Positions 8,215 to 18,166 of a stretch of 64,000 nt of DNA are shown piece after piece; positions within the stretch are counted from its first letter, which is position 1; each line of letters opens with the position of its first letter. The notes under the pieces were generated by a model. That model did no database searches, was not told where the DNA came from, and saw only the letters and a list, made by a program, of their open reading frames with translations. Position numbers and translations under genes: made by a program. This DNA comes from Acidobacteria bacterium Ga0074141 (GTDB taxonomy: Bacteria; Acidobacteriota; Blastocatellia; Pyrinomonadales; Pyrinomonadaceae): NCBI GenBank assembly GCA_001464665.1, contig LNDP01000024.1:946883-1010882 (forward strand), in the 5' to 3' direction.

Positions 8215-8820
8215 ATGGGCGCCGCTTGGCTTACAAAAAAACTCCTCCTACTCGGGCTGGCGGTCGCCGTCGCCTCGGCCGGCGCATGCAAAAGCTCGGG
8301 CGGGCTCGGCGACATAGTCGCGTTTGATGAAACGGGCGAGGCGGGGAAAATAGTCGAGGACGCCAACAAAGACCTCAACAAGATCAAGATCCTGTACCGC
8401 GATAATGAAGGCAAGCGGCTTGAGATAAGGCAGGCACTTGAGACCAACAATACCGAGGACGTACGGCGGCTTGCTGGCGAGATCGTAACAATAATAAACG
8501 AAGGAACGAACACGGCCGCGGATGCGATAGAAAAGCTAGAATCGGCGCGGGCGATGAAGATAAACCCCGACTACGAACGCTATCTAGAGCTAAAGATCGA
8601 TTCACTCAGATCGCAGCTCGAGGCTTTTCAAAATTTTCACAAGGCGGCCCGAACGCTCCGCGACAACTACAACCCCCAAGACGGCGCCGCCCGCGACAAG
8701 GTGAAGGCAGAGTTTGACGAGCTGACCGAAAAGTACCGAAAGACAATGGAAGACGCCCGTGCCCGGAGCAGCGAGGCGAACGACCTCTACAAAGACACGG
8801 TCAGAAAAGAAAGGCAATAG
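8215..8820 (+). CDS. Coiled-coil lipoprotein of unknown function
   Basis: 201 aa. A basic N-terminus, hydrophobic helix and SAGAC give a lipoprotein signal with lipid-attachment Cys at residue 25. The mature part is almost entirely charged helix with heptad-like Leu/Ile/Ala spacing, from KIVEDANKDLNKIK to the C-terminal EANDLYKDTVRKERQ, so an elongated coiled coil in the periplasm is likely. I do not recognise a named family. It ends 21 bases before a strong hairpin shared with the convergent PDZ gene. Confidence 0.65.
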   Translation: MGAAWLTKKLLLLGLAVAVASAGACKSSGGLGDIVAFDETGEAGKIVEDANKDLNKIKILYRDNEGKRLEIRQALETNNTEDVRRLAGEIVTIINEGTNTAADAIEKLESARAMKINPDYERYLELKIDSLRSQLEAFQNFHKAARTLRDNYNPQDGAARDKVKAEFDELTEKYRKTMEDARARSSEANDLYKDTVRKERQ

Positions 8821-8841
8821 CGGCGATCGGCAAAAACCAAA

Positions 8842-8878
8842 CGGCCTCTGCGTTCGCAATGTCTGAACGCAGAGGCCG
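8842..8878. terminator. Bidirectional hairpin terminator
   Basis: Perfect 14-bp inverted repeat, CGGCCTCTGCGTTC at 8842-8855 and its complement at 8865-8878, with a 9-base loop. It is preceded by an A-run and followed by AAGTTTT, so it can end transcription of the lipoprotein gene on + and the PDZ gene on -. Confidence 0.8.
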
Positions 8879-8897
8879 AAGTTTTATACAGGACCCT

Positions 8898-9872
8898 TTA
8901 GACGACCCGCCCGGGAAAGAAAAACTCACCCATCGGACGCGGCGCTGCCGGTGTCGCCGGGGTTCGCGGAGCCCGCGGCGGAGCGGGAACGCTGAAGAAG
9001 TTGTCAGGATAGCCCGTTGCGGCCTCGGGCGCGACGCGAATGGTTTGCCGGTTGCGGTCGCGGACAATGCCGAGCTCGACGTCGCCTTCCTTCTTGGCCG
9101 AAATACCGCGGACGACCTCCATCTCATTCGAGATCTCTTTGCCGTCAACCGCGACGATTATGTCGCCGGCACGAAGCCCGGCCTTTTCCGCCGGCGAGCC
9201 CTCGTGGACGTTGTTGATCATCACGCCTTTCTCAACGCCAAAGTGTGCGGCAAGCTGCTTGGTCAGCGGCGTTAGGCCCACGCCGATCTGCCGCGAGCCG
9301 GCCGTGCGGAAAACGAAAACATCGCCGTCGCCGCCACGCGGCATCGGGAAGTTCTCGATTCTTGGGATCTCCGGCAGTTCAGGCATCTGGAACTCAAAAC
9401 CTTCACCGTCCGGAACCTGGATGCGGAAGCGGCCGTTCTCAAACTGCGGCATCGGGCGCTTGCCGATGGTTGCCGCGATCTCGGTCTCCGAACCGCCGCG
9501 GACCACGGTCAAGCGAACGGAATGATCGGGCGAGACCTCGCCAATAAGCCGGGTCAGCTTTCGGGTGCTCGTCACCTCTTCACCGTTAAAACGGACGATG
9601 ACGTCGCCGGCACGCAAGCCGGCCGCTTCAGCGGGCGATCCCTCGACCACCTTCTTTACCGCGACTCCGCGGACCGAAGCGAGACCATAGGACGCGTAGT
9701 TATCGCTGCTGACATCTGCCGTTTCAACGCCCAGAAAGCTGCCCGAAAACGGCATTGACATTGACATTACACGCGGTGCCGGCGGCTGGGCCGGACGCGG
9801 GGGCGGAGTTTGTGCCGAGAGGGCAAGCGAGCCGAAAGCCAGAACCAGAAGCAAAACGAAAGATCTTTGCAT
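8898..9872 (-). CDS. Secreted protein with two PDZ domains
   Basis: About 324 aa from ATG 9872. The start is chosen because GTGGAGG lies 9-15 bases upstream and a classic signal peptide (MQRSFVLLLVLAFGSLALSA) begins there; a longer in-frame reading begins further upstream without such support. After a proline-rich linker come two PDZ domains with matching signatures, SPAEAAGLRAGDVIVRFNGE and SPAEKAGLRAGDIIVAVDGK. No protease domain precedes them, so this is not a DegP/HtrA enzyme but a PDZ-only periplasmic protein, probably binding exposed C-termini of other proteins. The tail is proline-rich. It is convergent with the lipoprotein gene and divergent from the SecD-P1-like gene. Confidence 0.85.
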   Translation of the reverse strand: MQRSFVLLLVLAFGSLALSAQTPPPRPAQPPAPRVMSMSMPFSGSFLGVETADVSSDNYASYGLASVRGVAVKKVVEGSPAEAAGLRAGDVIVRFNGEEVTSTRKLTRLIGEVSPDHSVRLTVVRGGSETEIAATIGKRPMPQFENGRFRIQVPDGEGFEFQMPELPEIPRIENFPMPRGGDGDVFVFRTAGSRQIGVGLTPLTKQLAAHFGVEKGVMINNVHEGSPAEKAGLRAGDIIVAVDGKEISNEMEVVRGISAKKEGDVELGIVRDRNRQTIRVAPEAATGYPDNFFSVPAPPRAPRTPATPAAPRPMGEFFFPGRVV

Positions 9873-9991
9873 AATCAGAACCTCCACAAATAATCTACTG
9901 CTATGTGAAAACACCGCACAAAGTAATTTTGTTGCAGCAACGCGAAAAAAAGGTTGCCTCGACAAGGTCAAATGTCATATAAACTCGATGT

Positions 9992-10798
9992 ATGTCTCGT
10001 AAAACTCCGCGCCAAGTATCCCTTTTTGTCCTTGCCGCTCTTTTCGTATTATCTACGTCCACGTTATCGGTTAAGCCGACAGCACCGGAAGACCTACGCA
10101 AATATCGTTTAGTCGTTTCCGTGGAGCCGAATGTGTTTCTTTCTGCGTCGATGGACAGCATAAAGAAGGTATTGAAGGCACGTGGAGAGGCTTTGGGTGG
10201 AACAGCAGAGATCTCGGCCTTTGATCCGAAACTTAGAACATTAACTATCGAGGTCAATTGTAGTTGCTCTATCGATACAGCAAGAACCGTAATCGAGAAT
10301 GTTGATTTGGGGTTCCACCCGGTGTTGTCAAAGCCGAGTCCTGCTTCCGTCGAACTTTACGAGTCTTTAGCTGAGGCTACGAAGATCGCAGGGGAAGAGT
10401 TTCTCGTTCTGCCGTACAGAATGGAAGGGGAGCCTAACGATAAGTTTGCCATTATCGAACGATATGCCTTTGTTGGCTCAATTGATATAGCCGATGCAAA
10501 AGCAGTAGAAAATGAGGATGGTGGTTACAGGATCCCATTCACTCTTCACAAGGACGGCGCTCAACGGATGGCGACATGGACTGAGTCAAATATTGGTAAT
10601 TATCTGGCAGTTGTTATGAATGGCAGAGCAATCCAAATTGCATACGTTCGAAGCATCATCTCAGACCAAGGCGAAATATCCGGCAGTCTAGAAATGGCCG
10701 AGGCTAAGCGAATTGCCGGCAGTCTGGCAAGCGGGCGCTTACCAAGAATGAACCTTATATCAGAGTCTGTTATCCTTCCGGCAACCCCGTCACCTTAG
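9992..10798 (+). CDS. Free-standing secreted SecD P1-like domain protein
   Basis: 268 aa with an N-terminal signal peptide (about 1-26) and no transmembrane segments after it. Residues ~181-255 match the P1 head of SecD/SecDF: IPFTLHKDGAQRMATWTESN, then NYLAVVMNGR, then GEISGSLEMAEAKRIAGSLA and a SGRLP end. The upstream half (valine-rich strands, RTVIENVDLGF) resembles the P1 base. SecD normally carries this domain between helix 1 and the proton-conducting membrane part, which is absent here. It may bind substrates in the periplasm independently of Sec, or be a decayed duplicate. The codon use is more AT-rich than adjacent genes. Its last nine bases overlap the end of the convergent aminotransferase gene. 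Confidence 0.7.
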   Translation: MSRKTPRQVSLFVLAALFVLSTSTLSVKPTAPEDLRKYRLVVSVEPNVFLSASMDSIKKVLKARGEALGGTAEISAFDPKLRTLTIEVNCSCSIDTARTVIENVDLGFHPVLSKPSPASVELYESLAEATKIAGEEFLVLPYRMEGEPNDKFAIIERYAFVGSIDIADAKAVENEDGGYRIPFTLHKDGAQRMATWTESNIGNYLAVVMNGRAIQIAYVRSIISDQGEISGSLEMAEAKRIAGSLASGRLPRMNLISESVILPATPSP

Positions 10799-11992
10799 AC
10801 TCCGGAGCCGTTCGGCGGCGGCCTCTAGCGTTTCGTCGCGTTTGCAGAAGCAGAACCTGACCATCTGGCTCCCGCCGCTTGATTCGCGATAGAACGAGGA
10901 CATCGGCACGACCGCAACGCCGACGTTCCGGATCATGTGCATCGTGAACTCCACGTCGTTCGCAAATCCGAAGCCCGAAATATCGGCCATCACATAATAC
11001 GCACCCTCGGGCGGGTCGCAATCGAAGCCCGCCTCGCGGAGCACCGGCACAATGAAGTCCCGTTTGCGTTGATACTCGCTCCGCACCTCTTCGTAATACT
11101 CCGGCGGGAGCGACATCGCGTATGCACCGGCGTGCTGGAGCGGGTTGGCGGCTCCGACCGTCAGAAAGTCGTGAACCTTGCGGATAGCGGAAGTTATGTC
11201 CGGCGGCGCTATGCAGTAACCGACCCGCCAGCCTGTGACCGAATAGGTCTTCGAGAGCGAATTTACAACCACCGTCCGCTCGCGCATGCCGGGCAGCGTC
11301 GCCATCGAAACATGTTCGCGGGGCCGGCCGGTCGCGGGGTCGTCATAAGTGATGTGCTCGTAGATCTCGTCGGTGAAGCAAAGCGTGTCAAACTCGCGGC
11401 AGAGCCCGGCGATGTATTCCATCTCGTCGCGAGTGAAGACCTTGCCGGAGGGGTTGTTGGGGTTGCAGATGATGATCGCCTTGGTCCGTTCGCTAAAAGC
11501 GGCACGGAGTTCTTCGCGGTCAAATGTAAATGTTCCCTCGCGGCGATAAAGCGGAACGTGGACCGGAACGGCATCGGAGAGAATGGCGTCCGGGGCGTAG
11601 TTTTCGTAAAAGGGCTCGAAAAGTATCACCTCGTCGCCGGGGCTTACGGTCGCGAGCATTGCCGCGATCATACCTTCGGTCGAGCCGCACGTGACAGTTA
11701 TCTCCTCCTCGGGGTCTATATCAAGCCCAAGGAACCACTTCGTCTTCGCCGCAATGGCATCGCGAAAAGGCTTAACGCCCCAAGTGATCGCATATTGGTT
11801 ATGATCGGCCGCGATCGCTTCCATCGCCTTTTGTTTGATGTCCTCCGGTGCCGCCCAATCGGGAAAGCCTTGCCCGAGATTGACGGCATCATACTTGGCA
11901 GCCTCGCGGCTCATTTCGCGGATAACGGATTCGGTAAAGCTCGCCGCCTTTGCGGAAATGCGCGGCTTAACGATGCGTGGTTCTGTGCTCAT
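10790..11992 (-). CDS. PLP-dependent aminotransferase, class I
   Basis: 400 aa, complete fold-type I aminotransferase. NLGQGFPDW near the N-terminus, the ICNPNNPSGK loop, and NSLSKTYSVTGWRVGY with the PLP-binding lysine at K248 are all present. The sequence style is that of methionine/kynurenine/glutamine-type transaminases (YbdL, KAT), which transfer amino groups from aromatic or sulfur amino acids to 2-oxo acids; the exact substrate cannot be read from motifs. Cytoplasmic. Monocistronic by spacing, with a repeat-containing intergene upstream. Confidence 0.9.
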   Translation of the reverse strand: MSTEPRIVKPRISAKAASFTESVIREMSREAAKYDAVNLGQGFPDWAAPEDIKQKAMEAIAADHNQYAITWGVKPFRDAIAAKTKWFLGLDIDPEEEITVTCGSTEGMIAAMLATVSPGDEVILFEPFYENYAPDAILSDAVPVHVPLYRREGTFTFDREELRAAFSERTKAIIICNPNNPSGKVFTRDEMEYIAGLCREFDTLCFTDEIYEHITYDDPATGRPREHVSMATLPGMRERTVVVNSLSKTYSVTGWRVGYCIAPPDITSAIRKVHDFLTVGAANPLQHAGAYAMSLPPEYYEEVRSEYQRKRDFIVPVLREAGFDCDPPEGAYYVMADISGFGFANDVEFTMHMIRNVGVAVVPMSSFYRESSGGSQMVRFCFCKRDETLEAAAERLRSLR

Positions 11993-12057
11993 AAAATTTA
12001 TGGAAATCGAGTTTACGTTTTGGGCGATAGATAGGTCGATTGCCCTAACCGCCGCTT

Positions 12058-12150
12058 AGTGCTCTTTGTGCGATTCCTTTGCGGCCTTTGTGTTTTAACT
12101 GCCCTTTAACCACAAAGGTCACAAAGCTTTTGCACAAAGCTAACAAAGGT
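12058..12150. repeat. CACAAAGG-type intergenic hairpin repeat (copy 1)
   Basis: Stretch built from the words CTTTGTG, CCTTTG and CACAAAG in both orientations; CCTTTGTG at 12085-12092 can pair with CACAAAGG at 12111-12118. The same words make a longer hairpin at 39500-39580. Confidence 0.6.
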
Positions 12151-12198
12151 AGGCCCAGTTATAGACTGACTCTTCCGCCAACGTAACCAATATGCGAT

Positions 12199-13179
12199 CT
12201 ACTTGTAACCTTCAGGGTGCTCGGTGTGCCATTTCCACGCCGAGGCGATGATCTCTTCGATACCCGTGATCTTCGGCTGCCAGCCGAGAACCCGTGCGGC
12301 CTTTTCGGCGTTGGCGATCAGCTTTGATGGGTCGCCGGGCCGCCGCGGTGCGTTCGCGACGTTGATCTCGCTGCCAGTAACTCGTCGAGCGGCGGCGATC
12401 ACCTCGCTGACCGAAAACCCGCTGCCGTTGCCGAGGTTAAATGCGTCTGAGTTGCCGCCGTTTCGGAGATGATCAAGCGCCAGCAGGTGCGCCTCTGCGA
12501 GGTCGCTGATGTGGATATAGTCGCGGATCGCAGTGCCGTCCGGCGTAGGGTAATCGGTGCCGAAGACCGAGACGTGCGAGAGCTTGCCCAAAGCGGCGAA
12601 AAGCACGAGCGGAATCAGGTGCGTCTCGGGAAAATGATCCTCGCCTCGTGTTTCGGTCGCACCCGAAGCGTTGAAGTAGCGCAGTGCGACGCACCGAAGC
12701 CCGTAGGCCGCGGAGTAAGCCTCGAGAACGCGTTCGATCATCAGCTTGGTCCAGCCGTAGGGATTGGCCGGCTGCTGCGGGTGCTGCTCGTCTATCGGTG
12801 TATATTGCGGCTCGCCGTAGGTCGCACAGGTCGAGGAGAAAACGAACTGCTTCACATCATGTTCAAGCAGAACATCGAGCAGGTCGAGCGTTTGGCGGAC
12901 GTTGTTTTGAAAATATTTCTGCGGCTGCTGGACCGATTCGCCGACATAGGCGAATGCGGAAAAATGCATACAGGCCTTTACGGAATTCTCGGCAATTATC
13001 CGCGAGACGAGTTCCTTATCGCCGATGTCGCCTTCGTAAAACGGCACGGAGGCATCGACCGCCTCGCGATGGCCGTAAACGAGGTTGTCGATGACGGCGA
13101 CCTTGAGCCCTCGTGCCCTGAGAGCCTCGACCGTTACGCTTCCGATATAGCCGGCACCGCCGGTAACGAGGATCGACAT
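12199..13179 (-). CDS. galE: UDP-glucose 4-epimerase
   Basis: 326 aa from ATG 13179; a longer in-frame reading starts inside the upstream gene and is not needed. Extended short-chain dehydrogenase: GGAGYIG at 7-13 binds NAD, D31 follows strand 2, [10 protein letters not shown] carries the catalytic Ser/Thr region, and Y141-G-W-T-K145 is the catalytic YxxxK. It interconverts UDP-glucose and UDP-galactose (or the N-acetylated sugars) in the cytoplasm. It starts 10 bases after the stop of the WbpM-type gene, so the two form an operon for nucleotide-sugar supply to surface polysaccharide. Confidence 0.93.
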   Translation of the reverse strand: MSILVTGGAGYIGSVTVEALRARGLKVAVIDNLVYGHREAVDASVPFYEGDIGDKELVSRIIAENSVKACMHFSAFAYVGESVQQPQKYFQNNVRQTLDLLDVLLEHDVKQFVFSSTCATYGEPQYTPIDEQHPQQPANPYGWTKLMIERVLEAYSAAYGLRCVALRYFNASGATETRGEDHFPETHLIPLVLFAALGKLSHVSVFGTDYPTPDGTAIRDYIHISDLAEAHLLALDHLRNGGNSDAFNLGNGSGFSVSEVIAAARRVTGSEINVANAPRRPGDPSKLIANAEKAARVLGWQPKITGIEEIIASAWKWHTEHPEGYK

Positions 13180-13189
13180 ACTTACAGGA

Positions 13190-15220
13190 TCATTTACCGG
13201 CCAGCCCGAGTTTGCCGGGTTGGGCAAATGCCTTGCCGGTCTCGGCATCTTTCTTCGCGGCGGGTTCGGCGACATCGGTTCCGCTCAGCGATGCCTCGGG
13301 CAGAACGTCTCCAAAAACGCCGCGGATCTCAGCCTCGTTCCTGAGCTCGACCGAACGCCGAAAACGCTCGACGATCTCCGCAACCTGCTCTTCGGTATAG
13401 GCCGCGATCTTGCCGATAAAGATCTTCGGGTGACGCGTCTTCAGCAGATTTTCGCCGGTTATCTCTAGCTCTTCAAAAAGCTTCTCGCCTTTCCGAGTTC
13501 CGGTAAATTCAATATCGATCTCTTCATAGGGGATCAGGCCCGAGAGCCGGATCATCTCTTCCGCAAGGTCAACTATGCGGACCGGCTGGCCCATGTCGAG
13601 GATAAATATCTCGCCGCCCTCGCCGAGTGCCCCGGCCTGCAGCACCAGCTGCGACGCCTCGGGGATGGTCATAAAGTAACGCGTCATGTCCGGGTGCGTG
13701 ACCGTGATAGGTTCACCGCGGCGGATCTGCTCGCGAAAGATGGGCACCACCGAGCCCGCCGAGCCGAGCACATTGCCGAACCGGACCGACGTGTATCGCG
13801 TCTTGAATCGGCGGCTGAGGTCTTGCACGACGATCTCGGCAACACGCTTTGAGGCGCCCATCACCGAGGTCGGGTTGACGGCCTTGTCGGTCGAGATCAG
13901 GACGAAATGGCTTGCACCAAATTCACCGGCCAGCGAGGCAACATTGAGCGTGGCGAAGATGTTATTCGTTACGCCCTCGATCGGGTTCGCCTCCATCATC
14001 GGCACGTGCTTGTGTGCAGCGGCGTGAAAGACGACGTCCGGGCGATGACGGTCAAAAAGCTCCCGCATACGAGCCTCGTCGCCGGCATCGGCAAGCAGCG
14101 GTCGCGTTACAAGCTCGGGCATGTCGTGCCTCGCCTCGCGTTCGATACTAAAAAGATTGAACTCGGCCCGTTCGACGAGGAGAATCTCACGCGGCTTGAA
14201 CCGGGCGATCTGGCGAACAAGTTCTGAGCCGATCGAGCCGCCGGCACCGGTCACCATAACGGCCTTGCCCGAGAGAAATTCGTGCAGGTTGCTTTCGTCG
14301 AGCTTTACCGGGTCGCGGCCGAGAAGGTCCTCGATCTCAACGTCGCGGATGCGGTTGATCGAGATCTTGCCCTGGGCTATCTCATTGAGATTCGGGATCA
14401 TCTGCGCCTTGACCGGGATCGAGCGGCAGATCTCGAGTATGCGGCGGAGATCTTTGCCGTTGCCTTTGTCGATAGCGATGACGACCTCTTGGACATCAAG
14501 TTCTTCAACGAGCCTCGGCAGGTCGTGAGTCGTACCAAGTATTTTGATTCCGCTTACGCTGCCGCCCTGTTTGCGGCGGTCGTCGTCAACAAAACCGCGA
14601 AGCAGAAGCCGCGAATCTGAGCGGCCAACGACCTCTTTTGCGAGTGCCGCCCCAGTTCGCCCGGCACCAACAACCAAGGCCGGCTTTCGCTTCATTCGGC
14701 GATGCGGTACGAGCAGCGTTCGTTTCTCGCCAAGCTCATAAACAAAGCGGCGGCTGATCCTCAATGCCAGCAAGCCGCCAAAGGCGAGCACCGTGTCGAT
14801 CAATATCACAGAGATCGGCACCTGCCAGAGCGGAAACTCGGCAAAGCTCAGTGAAAATCGAAATACTATTAGAACAGCTCCGGAGATGGCCGCAGCCCAC
14901 ATAAAGACCTTTAGGTCCTCGATGCTGACATAACGCCAAAGGATCGAATAGGCTCCGGTCAGGAAAAGCGATGAGAACTGGACGAGGATGACCAGCGGAA
15001 GCTGGCTGAGGGCCGTGTTGAAATAAAATTCACCGAGCTGAATATTGATCGCCGGGAGATAAGCAAGGAAGAACGCGATCGTCATAACGACGAGATCGGC
15101 GGCCACCTGCGTCGGCCGCCGGAGATACCAAAATCGTTCGCGATAGTTCTCCTTCACGTTAAAAACCCGAAAAAACCGTGGGAATATTAATACTTTGAAG
15201 CGCTCAGCCCTTTGGCGCAA
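13190..15220 (-). CDS. WbpM/CapD-type nucleotide-sugar dehydratase/epimerase, membrane-bound
   Basis: 676 aa. Four N-terminal transmembrane helices (about residues 35-150), then a first Rossmann domain (VVGAGRTG) and a second catalytic SDR domain ([11 protein letters not shown]). The active site reads [17 protein letters not shown], with M454 and K458 replacing the usual YxxxK Tyr, as is typical of WbpM/FlaA1-type UDP-GlcNAc 4,6-dehydratases. It makes a 4-keto-6-deoxy sugar nucleotide for O-antigen, capsule or glycan synthesis. The TTG at 15220 is the longest start; GTG at 15157 is an alternative and neither has a clear ribosome-binding site. Followed at 10 bases by galE. Confidence 0.9.
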   Translation of the reverse strand: MRQRAERFKVLIFPRFFRVFNVKENYRERFWYLRRPTQVAADLVVMTIAFFLAYLPAINIQLGEFYFNTALSQLPLVILVQFSSLFLTGAYSILWRYVSIEDLKVFMWAAAISGAVLIVFRFSLSFAEFPLWQVPISVILIDTVLAFGGLLALRISRRFVYELGEKRTLLVPHRRMKRKPALVVGAGRTGAALAKEVVGRSDSRLLLRGFVDDDRRKQGGSVSGIKILGTTHDLPRLVEELDVQEVVIAIDKGNGKDLRRILEICRSIPVKAQMIPNLNEIAQGKISINRIRDVEIEDLLGRDPVKLDESNLHEFLSGKAVMVTGAGGSIGSELVRQIARFKPREILLVERAEFNLFSIEREARHDMPELVTRPLLADAGDEARMRELFDRHRPDVVFHAAAHKHVPMMEANPIEGVTNNIFATLNVASLAGEFGASHFVLISTDKAVNPTSVMGASKRVAEIVVQDLSRRFKTRYTSVRFGNVLGSAGSVVPIFREQIRRGEPITVTHPDMTRYFMTIPEASQLVLQAGALGEGGEIFILDMGQPVRIVDLAEEMIRLSGLIPYEEIDIEFTGTRKGEKLFEELEITGENLLKTRHPKIFIGKIAAYTEEQVAEIVERFRRSVELRNEAEIRGVFGDVLPEASLSGTDVAEPAAKKDAETGKAFAQPGKLGLAGK

Positions 15221-15340
15221 GTGCGGGTTGGTGGTTTGTTACATCGCTGCAAACGTATCTCCGGGCAACGGCAAGTGCGGAAAATTGAATCGTATCGGCT
15301 TATAAGATAGTCTGAGGACTGTTAGAAAGCCCGGAGAAGT

Positions 15341-16294
15341 ATGATGTTTAAGAAATTTGCCCTATCGCTATTGCCGATCCTATCGCTAGTGTTCGTCGTT
15401 TCGGCACAGGTGCCGGAGCCCGCCGAAGGCCCGCAGGGTTACCTTATCGGCCCCGGCGACGAGATCACCGGCAAGGTGCTCGGCGAACCGCAGTTCGATT
15501 TCGTGGCCACAGTTGATGAGGACGGCAAGATCGAAGTTCCGTTCTTTGAGGAGCCCATCGTTGCCGGCTGCAAGACCGAACGCGATCTCCGGGGCGATGT
15601 TGCGAAGCTTTTGACAAAGTACCTTCGGGCCCCGCAGCTTAGCCTCCGCGTTACGAAGCGGGACAGCCGTCCGCCGGTCAGCATTTATGGCGAGGTGCGG
15701 CAGCAGCAGCAGGTCAATCTTACACGCCGTGCCTATCTTCTCGAACTCATTTCCTTTGCCGGCGGCGAAACGGAAAAGAGCGGCGGGATGATCCAGGTCT
15801 TTCGTACCCGGCCGCCGATGTGTTCCGAGGCGAAAGAGAATTGGAGCACTTCCGGTGCCGAGGTGCCTTCGCGGATGTACAGCCTTGCGAGCCTCCGGCA
15901 GGGCCGCGAGGAATCGAATCCAGAGATACTTCCGGGCGACATCATCATCGTCCAGAAAGCATCACCGGTTTACGTTACCGGTGAAGTGATCAAACCGGGC
16001 GAACTGAGCATTCCGGAACGCGGGCTGCCGCTAACGCAGGCGGTCGCGATGGCCAGCGGCATCACCCGCGAGGCAAAGACAAAGAACATTAAGATCTATC
16101 GCCGGCAGCAAGGAAGCGCCGAGCCCGAGGTGATCGTCGCCAATTACGATTCGATCAAGAAGGGCGAGCAGAAAGATGTTATGCTGCAGCCATTCGACAT
16201 CGTCGAGGTCGACAAAGCAGGAAAGAAATTTACGGATTATCTGTTGGAATTCGCAACGGGCGTGCCGAATCGCATCCCGATCCGCCCATTCTAG
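15341..16294 (+). CDS. Polysaccharide export protein (Wza-like, SLBB)
   Basis: 317 aa with a signal peptide ending SAQ near residue 23. YLIGPGDEITGKVLGEPQFD opens the Poly_export domain, followed by SLBB-type segments (PVSIYGEV at about 110 and PVYVTGEVIKPGEL at about 205). No lipobox Cys is seen, unlike E. coli Wza. It should form part of an outer-membrane or periplasmic export channel for polysaccharide, and is divergent from the WbpM-galE operon with a GGAG ribosome-binding site before ATG 15341. It ends only six bases from the convergent fadD gene. Confidence 0.85.
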   Translation: MMFKKFALSLLPILSLVFVVSAQVPEPAEGPQGYLIGPGDEITGKVLGEPQFDFVATVDEDGKIEVPFFEEPIVAGCKTERDLRGDVAKLLTKYLRAPQLSLRVTKRDSRPPVSIYGEVRQQQQVNLTRRAYLLELISFAGGETEKSGGMIQVFRTRPPMCSEAKENWSTSGAEVPSRMYSLASLRQGREESNPEILPGDIIIVQKASPVYVTGEVIKPGELSIPERGLPLTQAVAMASGITREAKTKNIKIYRRQQGSAEPEVIVANYDSIKKGEQKDVMLQPFDIVEVDKAGKKFTDYLLEFATGVPNRIPIRPF

Positions 16295-16300
16295 CGAAGG

Positions 16301-18166
16301 CTAATCTTCCTCGTACAGCTTTTCGATCACCTCAGCGTATTTCTCATCGATGACCCGGCGCTTTACCTTAAGCGTCGGGGTCATTTCTCCGCCCTCGACC
16401 GTAAACTCTTCGGTCAAAAGCGTAAACTTTTTAACGGTCTCAAAGCGAGCGAGGTCCTTGGTCGTCGCCGCGATCTGCCGTTCAAAAAGGTCAAGAATCT
16501 TCGGATGCTTCACGAATTCATCGGGGCCCGAGATCTCAAGCCCTTTATGTTTAGCGTAAGAAACAAGCATGTCAAAGTTCGGAACGATCAGCGCCGCGGC
16601 AAATTTCCGCTCGCTGCCGATGAGCACGGCCTGGCTGACGAACTTCGACATTTTGAGCATCTGTTCGATCGGTGAAGGTGCGATGTATTTCCCGCCCGAG
16701 GTCTTGAATAGCTCCTTCTTGCGATCGGTTATCCGCAAAAAGCCATCCTCATCAATCTCGCCGATGTCGCCTGTGCGGAACCAGCCGTCGTCGGTAAAAG
16801 CCTCGCGGGTCGCCTGTTCTTTTTTGTAATAGCCGAGCATGACGCCCGGGCCGGTAGCTTCGATCTCGCCATCCTCGGCGATGCGCACCTGAAAGTTGCG
16901 GATGGGTTTACCGACCTTGCCAAGCCGAACATCAAAAGGATTGCTCGAAGTAATAACGGGCGAGGTTTCGGTAAGTCCATAGCCCTGCATGATGCTGATC
17001 CCGGCGCCGTTGAAGATCAGATAGATGTCGTCCGAGAGTGCGGCACCGCCCGTGATGCAGAACCGCAGCCGCCCGCCAAAGAAGTCACGCAGCTTCGAAA
17101 AAACCAGACGATCCGCAAGCGAATGTTTGAGCTTTAGCGAGAACGGGACGTTTGCGTCGCCTTCGCTAAGGAGCGCGTATTCCTTCCCAACGGCGATCGC
17201 CCAATCAAAGATCTTCTCTTTCAGCCCGCCGCTTTCGGCCGCTTTGAGTTTCGCCTTGGCATAGACCTTTTCAAAGATGCGTGGCACGCCGACGAGTATG
17301 TTCGGCTGCACCTCGGCGAGGTTTTCGGGCACCTTTTCGATCGATTCGGCATAGTTAACGCACATTCCGTTAAAGATGTAGAGATACATCGCCGAGCGTT
17401 CAAAGATATGCGAGAGCGGCAGGACCGAAAGGCAGGCGTCCGTTGGCGAGAACGAGTACTTTTCACCGGCATCGATCACATTCGAGACGATGCACGAATG
17501 CGTAAGCATCACGCCCTTCGGCTCGCCGGTCGTCCCGCTTGTGTAGATAAGCGTTGCGACGTCCTCGGGGTCCGTTTCGGCTTCGAGCTTTGCCAAAAGC
17601 TCCGGCTCGTCGGCGCGAAGTTCACCGCCGCTCTTTTCAAGTCGCTTAAGGTCGAGGGCCGAATGCTTCTCGGCAGCGGCCGGGTCGAAGAAGATTATGT
17701 GCTCAAGCTCAGGACAATTCGGCAAAACATCGGCGATCCGCTCGAACGCCTCGGCGGTATCGATGAAGAGCGCCTTCGCCCCGGAATCAATCAAAATGTA
17801 CTCGACCGAGGCCGGCGAAAGCGTCGTGTAGATCGGAACGTCGATGACGCCTGCGAATTGGCATCCGGCATCCGAAAGCGTCCAGGAGGGCGAATTGGCC
17901 GCGAGAATGGCCGCTCGCTCGCCCTTCCGCAGTCCAAGCGAATAAAGCCCGAGGGCGATATTCCCGGCCCGCTCGAGCAACTGCTCAGAGGAGATCGAGA
18001 TCCAGCCTTCCGTCGTGCGATAACGGAGAGCATCAGGGCGAGTTTTCTTCGCGGCGGCGTACTCGAACAGCCCGCTTAGCGTTCGCGGCTCATCGGGAAA
18101 GAGCGGAAGGCCGCGGCCGGAGTTTCGGCGGGGCGAGTGGATGCCGGTTTCAAGCGAGATCGTCAC
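16301..18166 (-). CDS. fadD: Long-chain acyl-CoA synthetase
   Basis: 621 aa AMP-forming ligase that activates long-chain fatty acids with ATP and CoA. The P-loop-like motif TLIYTSGTTGEPKGVML, the YGLTETSP adenine-contact motif, and WFRTGDIGEIDEDGFLRITD with the K of the RKK/KTSGGKYIAP region are all present. Sequence style is that of the FadD15/ACSL group, with an N-terminal extension. Its GTG start (18164-18166) overlaps the TGA of the upstream FadR-type regulator gene, so the regulator and enzyme are co-translated and both lie downstream of a FadR-like operator. Confidence 0.92.
   Translation of the reverse strand: MTISLETGIHSPRRNSGRGLPLFPDEPRTLSGLFEYAAAKKTRPDALRYRTTEGWISISSEQLLERAGNIALGLYSLGLRKGERAAILAANSPSWTLSDAGCQFAGVIDVPIYTTLSPASVEYILIDSGAKALFIDTAEAFERIADVLPNCPELEHIIFFDPAAAEKHSALDLKRLEKSGGELRADEPELLAKLEAETDPEDVATLIYTSGTTGEPKGVMLTHSCIVSNVIDAGEKYSFSPTDACLSVLPLSHIFERSAMYLYIFNGMCVNYAESIEKVPENLAEVQPNILVGVPRIFEKVYAKAKLKAAESGGLKEKIFDWAIAVGKEYALLSEGDANVPFSLKLKHSLADRLVFSKLRDFFGGRLRFCITGGAALSDDIYLIFNGAGISIMQGYGLTETSPVITSSNPFDVRLGKVGKPIRNFQVRIAEDGEIEATGPGVMLGYYKKEQATREAFTDDGWFRTGDIGEIDEDGFLRITDRKKELFKTSGGKYIAPSPIEQMLKMSKFVSQAVLIGSERKFAAALIVPNFDMLVSYAKHKGLEISGPDEFVKHPKILDLFERQIAATTKDLARFETVKKFTLLTEEFTVEGGEMTPTLKVKRRVIDEKYAEVIEKLYEED

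Noticed and set aside
8898..9872. DegP/HtrA protease
   Set aside because: Two PDZ domains are present but no trypsin-like catalytic domain precedes them.
10937..12034. Long open frame opposite the aminotransferase gene
   Set aside because: It is the antisense of a fully conserved enzyme gene with high third-position GC; no ribosome-binding site or family match.
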